Notes: generated from the letters alone by a model not told the origin. A stretch of DNA of 64,000 nucleotides from JACCXG01 sp963834305 (GCA_963834305.1 CAWIAX010000002.1:1984001-2048000); one strand, 5' to 3'. Shown: positions 9,045 to 17,463, counted from the stretch's first letter. A program made the numbers and translations.

Positions 9045-9961
9045 CCGCTGGATCGAGCCGGGTGGCGGCGTTCGCCGATCTTGCCCGTCCCTTTACGCTG
9101 CTCGCGCCCGCTCTCGGCTTTGCGTCCGGGGCGGTGACCGCCGCCGGGGCAGCGCCGCGCGAAGCGTTCAGCGCGGAGCTGGCCGTCTTCCCGCTCATCG
9201 GCGTCCTGATGGCGGCGGTCCTGAATGCGGCATCGAACGCGCTCAACCAGATCTACGACCTCGAGATCGACCGCATCAACAAGCCGCGGCGGCCGCTGCC
9301 CGCAGGACGCCTGACGCGGACGGAGGCATGGGGCTTCGCCCTCGCGGCCTACGGGCTCGCCCTCGTGCTGGCCTGGCTGGTGGCGCCGGGCGGGCGCCAT
9401 GACTGTTTCTGGATCGTGGTCGCGGCAGCGCTGCTCACCGTCGCGTATTCGGTGCCCCCCGTGCGCACGAAACGCCTCGGCATCGTGGCCAACCTCACCA
9501 TCGCCATCCCGCGGGGCATGCTGCTGAAAGTCGCCGGCTGGTCGGCGGTCAAGACCATCGCCGGGGTCGAGCCGTGGTTCATCGGCGCGATTTTCGGGCT
9601 GTTCCTGCTTGGCGCGTCCACCACGAAGGACTTCGCCGACATGGACGGGGACGCCCGGGGCGGCTGCCGCACGCTGCCGATCGCCTACGGCGTGCGCCGC
9701 GCCGCCTGGATGATCGCCCCGTCGTTCGTCCTGCCCTTCCTGCTGATCTCGGCGGGCGCGTTCGCCGGCATCCTGACCGGCAACTTCGTCCTGCTGCAGC
9801 TGCTGGCCGTCGGGCTGTCGGCCTACGGCGCCTACGTCGTCTATCTCATGCTCCGCCGCCCCGAGGACCTGGCCGTCGAGGAGAACCACGTGTCCTGGGT
9901 GCACATGTACAGGATGATGTTCGTCGCACAGATCGGGATGGCGGTTGCTTACCTTCTCTAA
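9041..9961 (+). CDS. UbiA-family prenyltransferase
   Basis: Integral membrane aromatic/lipid prenyltransferase of about 306 aa with 8-9 hydrophobic segments. Both Asp-rich motifs that bind Mg-prenyl diphosphate are present: NQIYDLEIDRINKPRRPLPAG and KDFADMDGDARGGCRTLPIAYG. The second resembles the chlorophyll-synthase and geranylgeranylglyceryl-phosphate-synthase branches more than UbiA proper. It starts in a GTGA overlap with the kinase-like fusion (another GTG lies at 9038), so the two are probably made together. The acceptor substrate is unknown. No gene follows for 2.2 kb. Confidence 0.88.
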   Translation: MTAGSSRVAAFADLARPFTLLAPALGFASGAVTAAGAAPREAFSAELAVFPLIGVLMAAVLNAASNALNQIYDLEIDRINKPRRPLPAGRLTRTEAWGFALAAYGLALVLAWLVAPGGRHDCFWIVVAAALLTVAYSVPPVRTKRLGIVANLTIAIPRGMLLKVAGWSAVKTIAGVEPWFIGAIFGLFLLGASTTKDFADMDGDARGGCRTLPIAYGVRRAAWMIAPSFVLPFLLISAGAFAGILTGNFVLLQLLAVGLSAYGAYVVYLMLRRPEDLAVEENHVSWVHMYRMMFVAQIGMAVAYLL

Positions 9962-10180
9962 TTCCCAACATCCAATTTCCAACTCCCAAAGGGAACTCCC
10001 AAATTCCAATCTGCAACGCCCAGACAGAACGCCCGATTTCCAACGCCCAACTTCCAACGGCCAACGCCCAATCAGAACGCCCAATTTCCAACGCCCAACT
10101 TCCAACGGCCAACGCCCAGACAGAACGCCGACTTCCAACGCCCAACGCTCGAGGCCGCGCTCAGCTCCCAACGTTCAACT
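9962..10180 (+). repeat. Short-repeat array built on TTCCAACGCCCAA
   Basis: Immediately after the UbiA stop, the sequence becomes a run of degenerate units such as TTCCAACGCCCAAC, TTCCAACGGCC and AACGCCCAGACAGAACGCC. Reading frames through it are low-complexity (Asn/Gln/Arg/Thr/Pro) and not credible genes. The same motif recurs at about 10405-10440 and 10850-10880, and in reverse orientation at about 11620-11735. Confidence 0.85.
10037..10132 (+). repeat. Two near-identical 48-bp tandem units
   Basis: Units 10037-10084 and 10085-10132 both begin TTTCCAACGCCCAACTTCC and end in a CAGAACGCC stretch, differing at only a few bases. A partial unit precedes them at about 10013-10036. There are no spacers, so this is a tandem repeat and not a CRISPR array. 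Confidence 0.85.
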
Positions 10181-10230
10181 CGCGCCCGGCGCGTGGGCGG
10201 ACCGCCTCGGGTCAGCTGGATCGGGTGAAT

Positions 10231-10348
10231 GAGCCGTGCCGGCGCTGCCCGGTCCGGGGCCCGCTTCGGCGAGGCGGGAACGCAGTCTGCGCTGATGCTC
10301 TCGCTGCGCTCGATGCCGCGGCGAGTAGGGACGGGCAGGGCGACACAG
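10231..10348 (+). repeat. Partial direct copy of the long inverted-repeat arm
   Basis: About 118 bp running from GAGCCGTGCCGGCGCTGCCC to the CGGCGAGTAGGGACGGGCAGG stretch. It matches the first part of the arm at 10532 closely, in direct orientation, but stops short of the second half. Confidence 0.75.
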
Positions 10349-10482
10349 GGCAAAAGGGCAAAGGGCTAGAGGGGCGAAGGCGCGCGGCGCCCGGTCTGGC
10401 GCTGCAACGCCCAACTGCCAAATCCCAACGCCCACTCGCGCCCGGCACGAAGACCGCTCGAGCCGGCGACGGTGTCGGCCGA

Positions 10483-10799
10483 GTCGCCCTGGGTCGCCCC
10501 GGGTCGATTGGGTCGCTTGGGTCGCTTGAAAGAGCCGTGCCGGCACTGCCCGGTCCGGGGCCCGCTTCCGCGAGGCGGGAACGCGGCCTCCGCTCAGGCC
10601 CTCGCTGCGCTCGATGCCGCGGCGAGTAGGGATGGTCAGGGCGGCACATGCCAAGCGCACCGATGCGCCGGTGGTGAGGCGGGCGACGCGGATCACACGG
10701 ACCGGACTCGCCGCGAGGAATCGCTCCGCCCGCGTTCCGGCTGCGCGGCGAGGCGCCTCGCTCCAAGGTCCGCCGGCCGGTCAGCACCGGCACGGCTCG
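10483..10799 (+). repeat. Left arm of a roughly 300-bp inverted repeat
   Basis: This stretch contains a run of GGGTCGCTTGG-like 10-bp units (about 10483-10531), then GAGCCGTGCCGGCACTGCCC through GGTCAGCACCGGCACGGCTC. Its reverse complement recurs with scattered mismatches at about 11771-12100. Both copies include a segment with GATGCCGCGGCGAGTAGGGA and one with TCGCCGCGAGGAATCGCTCC. Frames inside encode only Arg-rich low-complexity peptides. Confidence 0.8.
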
Positions 10800-10900
10800 T
10801 TCATGCGACCGTGGGCAACGTGGTGCGCGCGGGTTCTCGCTGCCTCAACGCCCAACTACCAACGCCCAACCTCCAATCGTGTCAACGCCGGGCCAGAATC

Positions 10901-11536
10901 TGACAATTCCGCCGGTTGAAAATCCGACAGTTCGGCGAGGGGACGAGCCTCAGGTCGTCGCCACCTCCTGACGCGGGCGCCGTCGCCGTGTGGCGGCCGG
11001 CTCCTGATCAGGCGTGTGGAGGGCCTGCCAGAGTTCCGTGTGCTGCCGCATCGGTAGCTGTTGCCGCGAATAGTCACGATGTGGCAGTGGTGGACGAGCC
11101 GATCGATGAGCGCAGCTGCCATCACGTCGTCGCCGAAGACTCCCCCGACTCCTCGAAGCCATCATTGGAGGTCAACACGGTCGAGGCCTGCTCGTAGCGG
11201 CGCGTCATCAGCTGAAAGAAGAGCATGGCGCCGGTACGGCTGATAGGCAGGTCGCCGATCTCGTCGGCCACGAGCACCGCGGGGTGCATCAAGACCTTCA
11301 GGTGTGCCTGCAAGCGTCCGGCGCTCTGGGCTTCCTCGAGCGACGTGATCAGATCGGCGAGCGTGCCGTAGTACACCCGAGGAGTGGAGGCGCGACGATC
11401 AGACGGGAGACGCGAATGCTACTGCGGCACTACCGTGAAGACGCATGGTGAAATGAATCACCGGCCGGGAGCGAGGCTCTCAGCCGCAGCCAGACCGTGC
11501 TGCTGACTGTCAGATTTTCGTCCGCCCCAATTGTCA
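10901..11536 (-). mobile_element. Internally deleted IS21-family element (636 bp)
   Basis: The ends form an imperfect inverted repeat. The left end is TGACAATT, ten bases, then GAAAATCCGACAGT. The right end read inward is TGACAATT, ten bases, then GAAAATCTGACAGT. Two TGACA-type repeats per end, outermost TG...CA bases and an istB fragment inside all fit the IS21 family. The transposase gene istA and the 5' part of istB are missing. No clear target-site duplication flanks it. It sits between the two long inverted repeat arms. Confidence 0.75.
10985..11379 (-). pseudogene. istB: IstB-like IS21 helper ATPase remnant
   Basis: Only the C-terminal half survives. The longest piece (about 11150-11379) includes YYGTLADLITSLEEAQSAGR, VLVADEIGDLPISRTG and FFQLMTRRYEQASTVLTSN, which match the Walker B and sensor regions of IstB. 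The reading then shifts frame to AALIDRLVHHCHIVTIRGNSYR and shifts again to MRQHTELWQALHTPDQ, the family C terminus. The Walker A half is absent and at least two frame changes are present, so the protein is dead. Confidence 0.8.
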
Positions 11537-11599
11537 GTACTACAGCCGCCGCTAACACGACCCAGGCGACCCGACCCGGTCGGTCCACGGGCGCGAAAT

Positions 11600-11740
11600 G
11601 AACATCGGGAGCTGAGCGCGGCCTCCAGCGTTGGGCGCTGGCCGTTGGAAGTCGGCGTTCTGTCTGGCGTGGGCGGTTGGAAGTCGGGCGTTCTGTTTGG
11701 GCATTGGCCGTTGGCAGTTGGGCGTTGATCGGGCCGCCGC
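11600..11740 (-). repeat. Reverse-orientation copy of the TTCCAACGCC repeat array
   Basis: On the plus strand this reads as GTTGGGCGCTGGCCGTTGGA, GGCGTTCTGTCTGGCGTGGG and GGCCGTTGGCAGTTGGGCG, the reverse complement of the units at 9962-10180. With the long arms, it makes the 10-12 kb island roughly symmetrical about the IS21 remnant. Confidence 0.75.
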
Positions 11741-11770
11741 GCGCCGCCGGTGATCTCGTCGCTCAGGGGA

Positions 11771-12100
11771 GACGTGCCGGTGCTGCCTGGCCGGCGGACC
11801 TTGGAGCGAGGCGACACGCCGCGCAGCCGGAACGCGGGCGGAGCGATTCCTCGCGGCGAGTCCGGTCCGTGTGATCCGCGTCGTCCGGATCACCACCGGC
11901 GCATCGGTGCGCCTGACGTGTGTCGCCCTGACCATCCCTACTCGCCGCGGCATCGAGCGCAGCGAGAGCACGAGCGCAGGCTGCGCTCCCGCCTCGCGGA
12001 AGCGGGCCCCGGACCGGGCAGTACCGGCACGGCTCCGTCGGGCGACCGGGGCGACCCCAGGCGAGCCCAGTCGACCCCAGCGACCCCAGGCGACCGAAGC
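11771..12100 (-). repeat. Right arm of the roughly 300-bp inverted repeat
   Basis: Reverse complement of the arm at 10483-10799. It runs from GACGTGCCGGTGCTGCC to GTACCGGCACGGCTCC, then a run of GGCGACCCCAG-like units (about 12036-12100) that mirrors the GGGTCGCTTGG run on the left. No gene is seen in it. Confidence 0.78.
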
Positions 12101-12151
12101 CCACGGATTTCGCAGTTGACTTGACCACGCCGCATGGCGAATATTTAGCGA

Positions 12152-13216
12152 ATGTCGCACCAACAGCTGGCCATGTTCGGCATCGGCGGGGCACCGCCGC
12201 CAACCACCCGGACGCTGGCGCTCCGGATCCGCGAGGAGGGGCCTGCGGCGGCGCTCGACCAGGCGCGCATCCGCGCCGATGCCGCCCGCTACCAGGAGGT
12301 GACCTGCCGGTCGGCGCTCAACCCGGTGAAGGGGATGCCGTTCAACTGGACGCTGAATCCTTATCGCGGCTGCACCCACGCCTGCCACTACTGCTTCGCC
12401 CGGCGTTACCAGAGCCAGCTCGAGCTCGGGCCGGGCGACGAGTTCTCCTCGATGATCTTCGTGAAGACCAACCTGATCGAGGTGCTCCGCCGGGAGCTCG
12501 ACCACCCGTCGTGGGCCCGGGAACAGGTCGCGGTCGGCACCGCCACGGATCCCTACCAGCCGATCGAGGGTCACTACAAGCTCACGCGGCGCGCGCTCGA
12601 GGCGCTGCTGGCCGGCCGCACGCCGGTCGGCCTCGTCACCAAGGGGCCGATGGTCGTGCGCGATGCCGGCGTGCTCGCCGACCTCACCCGCCAGGTCGGC
12701 TGTACCGTGTACCTGAGCGTCCCCTCCGTGGACGAGCATGCCTGGACGTCGCTCGAACCGGGCACCGCCCACCCCCTGCAGCGGCTGCGCGCCGTGCGGT
12801 CCCTGCGGGACGCCGGCGTCAACGCGGGCGTGCTCATGGCTCCGCTCGTGCCCGGCTTTTCCACCGCTCCGGCGCAGCTCGACGCCACCGTCAAGGCGAT
12901 TGCGGATTCCGGCGCCGCGTTCATGGGCGCCAACCTGATGTACCTCAAGGGCGGCAGCCGGGACCACTTCATGGCGGTGATTGCGCGCGAATTCCCGCAC
13001 ATGTCGGCGCGCTTCGAGCAGCTCTACGCCGGCGCCTATCTGCCGTCCGACTACGCCGCCCCGGTGCGCGGCATGGTGCAGGCGCTGCAGCGGCGCTACG
13101 GGGTGGCCCGGCGCGCCTCGGAGATGCGCCGGGAGAACGGCACGGACCGGCCGGAGGGACCGGTGGCAGAGGAAGGAGAAAGGGCCGCCCCGGCGCAGGC
13201 GGCCCTGGAGTGGTAA
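12152..13216 (+). CDS. Rv2578c-type radical SAM protein
   Basis: Radical SAM protein of 354 aa with the cluster motif CTHACHYCFARR (CxxxCxxC, about residues 74-81) inside NPYRGCTHACHYCFARRYQ. GTATDPYQPIEGHYKLTR and GLVTKGPMVVRD follow; these conserved stretches mark the family annotated near spore photoproduct lyase in actinobacteria. The last 50 or so residues are Glu/Pro/Ala-rich and poorly conserved. Substrate unknown; DNA repair has been suggested only by annotation. It stands alone after the repeat island. A TTGACT/TTGACC and TATTTA pair lies just upstream, with only 4 nt between TATTTA and the ATG. Confidence 0.85.
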   Translation: MSHQQLAMFGIGGAPPPTTRTLALRIREEGPAAALDQARIRADAARYQEVTCRSALNPVKGMPFNWTLNPYRGCTHACHYCFARRYQSQLELGPGDEFSSMIFVKTNLIEVLRRELDHPSWAREQVAVGTATDPYQPIEGHYKLTRRALEALLAGRTPVGLVTKGPMVVRDAGVLADLTRQVGCTVYLSVPSVDEHAWTSLEPGTAHPLQRLRAVRSLRDAGVNAGVLMAPLVPGFSTAPAQLDATVKAIADSGAAFMGANLMYLKGGSRDHFMAVIAREFPHMSARFEQLYAGAYLPSDYAAPVRGMVQALQRRYGVARRASEMRRENGTDRPEGPVAEEGERAAPAQAALEW

Positions 13217-13219
13217 CGC

Positions 13220-15508
13220 TCAGGCGGTGGCGGCGAGCTCCGAATACGCCCCGCCGTCGCTGACCTCGACCACCAGCTGCCCGTCGCGCACGTCGGCGGT
13301 GAACGAGTCCCCCTCGGTCCAGCGCTGGCTGATCGGCAGCTTGATGCGGTCCTCGATGGCGCGCTTGAGGAAGCGCGCGCCATAGCACAGGCTGTAGCCG
13401 TCGTGCACGATCTGCTCGAGCGCTTCGGGCGTCACGGTGAGCGTGCGCTTGCTGCGGGCCATCGACTCCTGGATCCGTATCACCTGCTGGCGCGCGATCT
13501 CGCGCACTTCGTCCCGCGTCAGCGGCTGGAATACCACGATTTCGTCGATGCGATTACGGAATTCAGGAGTGAACCGGCGCTCGACTTCGCGCATGATCTC
13601 CCCCTTGATCTCCTCGACGCCGACCTGCTTGGACAGGAACCCCATCGGGCTCGACAGCTTGCGGAACACCTCCGAGCCGACGTTCGACGTCATGATGACG
13701 ATCGCGTCGCTGAGGTAAACGCGCTTGCCGCGCCCGTCGGTGATCCATCCCTCGTCGAACGCCTGGAGGAACAGGTTGAGCGTGCTCGGACTCGCCTTCT
13801 CGACTTCGTCGAGCAGCACCACCGAGTAGGGGCTGTCCTTCAGCTGGTTCGTCAGCACGCCCCCCCGCTCCGACCCGACAATGCCCCGGGGCATGCCGAT
13901 CAGCTTGTCCACTCCTACCCCGCCGTCCTGGTACTCCGACATGTCGACGCGGATCATCTTCTTCTCGTCGCCGAACAGGAACTGCGCGACCGACTTGGCG
14001 AGCTCCGTCTTGCCGACGCCGGTGGGCCCGAGGAACAGCAGCACGCCGTCGGGACGGTCGAACCCGTCCTTGAGCGGCCCCTTGTTGAGAACGAGGCGCC
14101 GCGACACGGCGCTGATCGCCTCGCGCTGCCCGATCACCCGGCTGCCGAGACGTTCTTCGACGTCGCGGAACCGATCCGTTACCTCGCGAAAGACCATGTC
14201 TTCCGGGATGCGGGCGATCTTGGAGATGACGTGGACGACGTCGGCCGCCGTCACTTCCCACCGCCTGCCGATCTCGGCGCGCACCGCCGCCGTGTCGAGC
14301 CAACCGATGACCTTGTCCGGCAGCTGCAGGTGCCGCATGTAGCGCGGCGACATCTCCAGCACGGTCTCGATCGCTTCGTCCGTGATGCGGACGGAGTAGT
14401 TCCGCTCGAGCCGATGCCGCACGTTGTAGAGAATCGTCCGGGTCTCCTCAATCGTCGGCTCGCCGACGTGCACGGTCCGGAAGCGGCGCGCCAGCGCCTC
14501 GTCCTCCTGGATGAACTCCTTGTATTCGCTCAGCGTCGTGGCGCCGACGATGCGCACCTCGCCGCGGGCGAGGACCGACTTGAAGACGTTGGCGGCGTCG
14601 GAGGGGGCGCCGAGCGCGGAGCCGGCCCCGATCATGGTGTGCACCTCGTCGATGAACAGGATCAGGTTCGGCCGCTCCTTGATCTCGCGGATCACGTTCT
14701 GGATGCGGTCCTCGAACATGCCGCGCAGCATCGTGCCGGCGACCATCGTGTTCATCTGGAGGTTGACGATCTGGCAGTCGCGCAGCCGTACCGGCACCTG
14801 GTCCGGCTCGAACTCGATGCGGCGCGCCAGGCCCTCGGCGATCGCCGTTTTGCCGACGCCCGGCTCACCGAGCAGCAGCACGGAGTTCGCCCGCTCGCGG
14901 TGGCAGAGGATCTCCATGACCTGATCCATCTCGGCGTCGCGGCCGTAGACGGGCGGAATCTTGTCCTGGTGCGCCAGCTGGTTCAGGTTGGTGGCGAAGT
15001 GCTTCAGGAACGGCGGCAGCTCGAAGCGCTTCTTGAGGCGCTCCTCGCGCAGCTCATGATCGCGCATGCGCGTCGCCAGGCGCGAGACCAGCGCTTCCGG
15101 CTCGATGCCGTGGCGCCGGATGATCGACACCGGGATGCCCTGCGTTTCCTCGAAGATGGCGGAGAACAGGTCGGTGGCCTCGACCGCGTTGCGGCCGGAG
15201 CGGCTGGCGTGCAGCAGCGCGAGCTTGAACAGCAGCTTGGTCGACGGCGCCACCCGCAGCTCGCGGCCGGGTACGTTGGGGAGGATCCGGAGGTGCTCTT
15301 CGAGCGCCTGGAGGATCTCGTGCGGGTTCAGATTCAGGTCGCGCATGACCTGCCCGAACATGTCCCACTCGACCTGGGCGAATGCCAGGCAGACGTGCTC
15401 GTTCGTCAGCAGCGCATGCTCCCGTCGCCTGGCGTCATCGAGGGCTCGGTCGACGAGGCGCTCGGCTGAGTCAGCCAGCTTGCTCTGAGGGATGTCGAAA
15501 TCCTCCAC
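13220..15508 (-). CDS. clpA: ClpA-like ATP-dependent protease ATP-binding subunit
   Basis: Hexameric AAA+ unfoldase that feeds proteins into ClpP. The N-terminal Clp repeat domain (residues about 10-150) precedes two AAA modules with Walker A GEPGVGKT (about residue 213) and GPTGVGKT (about 493), Walker B LILFIDEVHTM and VVLLDEVEKA, and a C-terminal D2 small domain. There is no long coiled-coil middle domain, so it is ClpA-like rather than ClpB or ClpC. PMGFL in the second module sits where the ClpP-binding loop is expected. Of two in-frame GTGs, I chose the one at 15508 because GGAGG lies 5 nt before it; the other is at 15520. No clpS is visible nearby. Confidence 0.88.
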   Translation of the reverse strand: MEDFDIPQSKLADSAERLVDRALDDARRREHALLTNEHVCLAFAQVEWDMFGQVMRDLNLNPHEILQALEEHLRILPNVPGRELRVAPSTKLLFKLALLHASRSGRNAVEATDLFSAIFEETQGIPVSIIRRHGIEPEALVSRLATRMRDHELREERLKKRFELPPFLKHFATNLNQLAHQDKIPPVYGRDAEMDQVMEILCHRERANSVLLLGEPGVGKTAIAEGLARRIEFEPDQVPVRLRDCQIVNLQMNTMVAGTMLRGMFEDRIQNVIREIKERPNLILFIDEVHTMIGAGSALGAPSDAANVFKSVLARGEVRIVGATTLSEYKEFIQEDEALARRFRTVHVGEPTIEETRTILYNVRHRLERNYSVRITDEAIETVLEMSPRYMRHLQLPDKVIGWLDTAAVRAEIGRRWEVTAADVVHVISKIARIPEDMVFREVTDRFRDVEERLGSRVIGQREAISAVSRRLVLNKGPLKDGFDRPDGVLLFLGPTGVGKTELAKSVAQFLFGDEKKMIRVDMSEYQDGGVGVDKLIGMPRGIVGSERGGVLTNQLKDSPYSVVLLDEVEKASPSTLNLFLQAFDEGWITDGRGKRVYLSDAIVIMTSNVGSEVFRKLSSPMGFLSKQVGVEEIKGEIMREVERRFTPEFRNRIDEIVVFQPLTRDEVREIARQQVIRIQESMARSKRTLTVTPEALEQIVHDGYSLCYGARFLKRAIEDRIKLPISQRWTEGDSFTADVRDGQLVVEVSDGGAYSELAATA

Positions 15509-15677
15509 GTCTGCCTCCACTTCGCGCGGCCCGGCGGCTGCCGGGCACTGCCGCTACCGGTATGACAGCAAGAGATACGCCAACGGTTCAGCACGCCAGT
15601 GGCGGGCAAAATCGGAGGATTTGTTGGGAAAAAGAGGTGTGGCGCCCGCTCTACAGGCGGGTGGCAGCCGGGCTGAC

Positions 15678-15699
15678 GCGGGCGGGGGATCCCGCCCGC
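15678..15699. other. Perfect 9-bp stem-loop between clpA and htpX
   Basis: GCGGGCGGG and CCCGCCCGC flank a 4-base loop. CTTTG follows on the plus strand, but there is no T-run on the minus strand. It lies downstream of htpX and upstream of clpA, so it may end the htpX transcript or sit in the clpA leader. Confidence 0.4.
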
Positions 15700-15723
15700 C
15701 TTTGCGTTACAACCGGGTGGCTA

Positions 15724-16563
15724 TCAGATGCCCTGCATGAGCGCCTGGACGCGCGCTTCGGTCGGCGGGTGGGTGCTGAACATCGACATCAGGCCGCCGC
15801 CGGAGAACGGCTTGATGATGAACATGTGCGCTGTGGCCGGGTTGGCGTCGAGCGGCGCGCGCCGGGCGAGGGCGTCGATCTTCTTCAGCGCGCTCGCCAG
15901 AGCGTGGGGGTTGCCGGTGATGCGGGCGGCGCCGGCATCGGCGGCGAACTCGCGCGAGCGCGAGATCGCCATCTGGATCATCATGGCGGCGATCGGCGCG
16001 AAGATCATCATCGCCAGCAGGGCGATCGGATTGCTCCCGCCGTCGCGATCGTCGCGGCCGCCGCCGCCGAACATGCCGGCGAACATCGCCATGCGGGCCA
16101 GCATCATCACCGCGGCGGCAATCGTCGCGGCGACCGAGCTGATGAGGATGTCACGGTGCTTGACGTGCGCGAGCTCGTGGGCCATCACGCCTTCGAGCTC
16201 CGATTCCGACAGGGCGTGGAGAATGCCCTCGGTCGCGGCCACCGCCGCGTGTTCGGGATTGCGCCCCGTGGCAAAGGCATTCGGCGACGCGTCGGGAATC
16301 ACGTAGACCTTGGGCATCGGCAGCGAGGCGCGCTGCGTCAGGCGGGCGGTCATCTGATAGAGCGGATGCGACGGACCGACTTCCTGCGCCTTGTACATCC
16401 GCAGGACAATCTTGTCCGAGAACCAGTACGATCCGAGATTCATCACCGCGGCGAAGCCAAACGCCAGGATGAGCCCCTGTTGCCCGCCGAGCATGTCGCC
16501 GATGACCAGCAGCATGCCGCTCAGCGCGCCCAGCAGCAATACGGTTTTCAGTGCGTTAGGCAT
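15724..16563 (-). CDS. htpX: Protease HtpX homolog
   Basis: Membrane-bound zinc metalloprotease (M48) for quality control of membrane proteins. It has two N-terminal membrane segments (residues about 7-25 and 28-48), the zinc site HELAHVKHRD at about residue 126, a further hydrophobic hairpin (about 140-200), and the third ligand region SREFAADAGAARITG. Length 279 aa is normal. It is transcribed alone. A TAAAAT box ends 6 nt before the ATG and there is no Shine-Dalgarno sequence, suggesting a leaderless mRNA. Confidence 0.95.
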   Translation of the reverse strand: MPNALKTVLLLGALSGMLLVIGDMLGGQQGLILAFGFAAVMNLGSYWFSDKIVLRMYKAQEVGPSHPLYQMTARLTQRASLPMPKVYVIPDASPNAFATGRNPEHAAVAATEGILHALSESELEGVMAHELAHVKHRDILISSVAATIAAAVMMLARMAMFAGMFGGGGRDDRDGGSNPIALLAMMIFAPIAAMMIQMAISRSREFAADAGAARITGNPHALASALKKIDALARRAPLDANPATAHMFIIKPFSGGGLMSMFSTHPPTEARVQALMQGI

Positions 16564-16569
16564 GAATCT

Positions 16570-16575
16570 ATTTTA
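16570..16575 (-). promoter_or_regulatory. Candidate -10 box of htpX (leaderless)
   Basis: TAAAAT on the minus strand, 6 nt before the htpX ATG, so transcription would start at or next to the A of the start codon. Confidence 0.5.
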
Positions 16576-16801
16576 CCTCGACCTTGTGCAGGACCGTCAC
16601 CGGCCCATGGGTGGAACACGGGCGGGCGCGCAGTTATTCCCGGCCGCCGTGCCTGTCCCTGCCTGTTAGACGCCGGAAGTGATGGCCAGGTCGCCGGGGA
16701 TACCAGGCGGCCTGGCCAGGCACGCCGCCGAGCTCAGCCCTTGCCGCACCGCAGCGGCCCCCGACCGGCCCGCGCCGCTCCCGGTCGGGAACCGGTGGGC
16801 A

Positions 16802-16807
16802 TATAAT
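16802..16807 (+). promoter_or_regulatory. Candidate -10 box TATAAT before the 16816 gene
   Basis: Exact TATAAT ending 8 nt before the ATG; no Shine-Dalgarno sequence can fit between. No good -35 element is seen at 16-18 bp. Confidence 0.55.
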
Positions 16808-16815
16808 CGCCTCAC

Positions 16816-17376
16816 ATGGGTCGGCAACGTACCTCGCTGATACTCCTCGTCGTCATGCTGGTCGGCGTGCAGACCGCCGCACAGACTCCGCAGCCGTTCC
16901 CGCGGCCTGGCGAAGGGCAGCGGCCGCAGCCGGGCACGACGCAGCGGCCCGCCGAGCCGAAGGTCCTGCCCCCCGCGGACCGCACCCCCGCGGCCCAGCC
17001 GGCGGCGCCGAGCGAGCCGACCGAGGCGACGCTGGGCATGCCGGTCTATCCCGGTGCGCAGTTCATCGCCAGCTACGACGCCGGGCGCGGGCAGCACTAC
17101 CACCTGTTCGGCACCAACCTCACCTTCGAGCAGATCGTCGGCTATTACCGCTCCACGCTGCGGCAGCGCGGCGACCTCGTCTACGAGGCCCCGGCGATTC
17201 ACATGTTCGAGGTGGGCCGCTTCCGGGAAGAATCGATGGCGTTTCCGCCGGGGGTGACGGTGAAGGACTACACGTGGAACGGGTCGGCCGGCTACCTCAA
17301 TCCGCAGCCGGGCGGCGACCCCTCGCACTTCCGGACGGTGATCCAGATCGTCGCGGCGCCCGCGGGCGCGCGCTGA
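16816..17376 (+). CDS. Secreted protein of unknown function
   Basis: 186 aa; I do not recognise the family. A signal peptide (residues 1 to about 22, hydrophobic LILLVVMLVGV, cleavage near TAA-QT) is followed by a Pro/Gln/Ala-rich linker (about 23-70). A compact domain begins at LGMPVYPGAQFIASYDAGRG and contains YHLFGTNLTFEQIVGYYRST and VKDYTWNG. The GMPVYPGA...V..YY...L order resembles small periplasmic proteins that carry a YP.A / vv.YY module in other bacteria, but this is only a resemblance. It is a single gene with its own TATAAT close to the ATG, convergent with the DUF4142 gene. Confidence 0.7.
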   Translation: MGRQRTSLILLVVMLVGVQTAAQTPQPFPRPGEGQRPQPGTTQRPAEPKVLPPADRTPAAQPAAPSEPTEATLGMPVYPGAQFIASYDAGRGQHYHLFGTNLTFEQIVGYYRSTLRQRGDLVYEAPAIHMFEVGRFREESMAFPPGVTVKDYTWNGSAGYLNPQPGGDPSHFRTVIQIVAAPAGAR

Positions 17377-17463
17377 CCAGCCCGCGCGGTCCGGCAGGAG
17401 GCAGGCATCGCGGCCTCGCCGCGACGCCCCCTTCCATGCCGCACCGCCGGACCACACCGACCG

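Noticed and set aside
9962..10180. Possible CRISPR array
   Set aside because: Units are contiguous and degenerate with no unique spacers of constant length, and no cas genes are near.
9962..12151. Several open frames of 60-190 codons in the repeat island
   Set aside because: They translate repeats into Arg/Pro/Asn-rich low-complexity peptides, overlap each other on both strands and lack start signals.
15521..15723. Extra small gene between clpA and htpX
   Set aside because: Frames here are short and Arg/Gly-rich; only the hairpin and upstream control sequence are supported.
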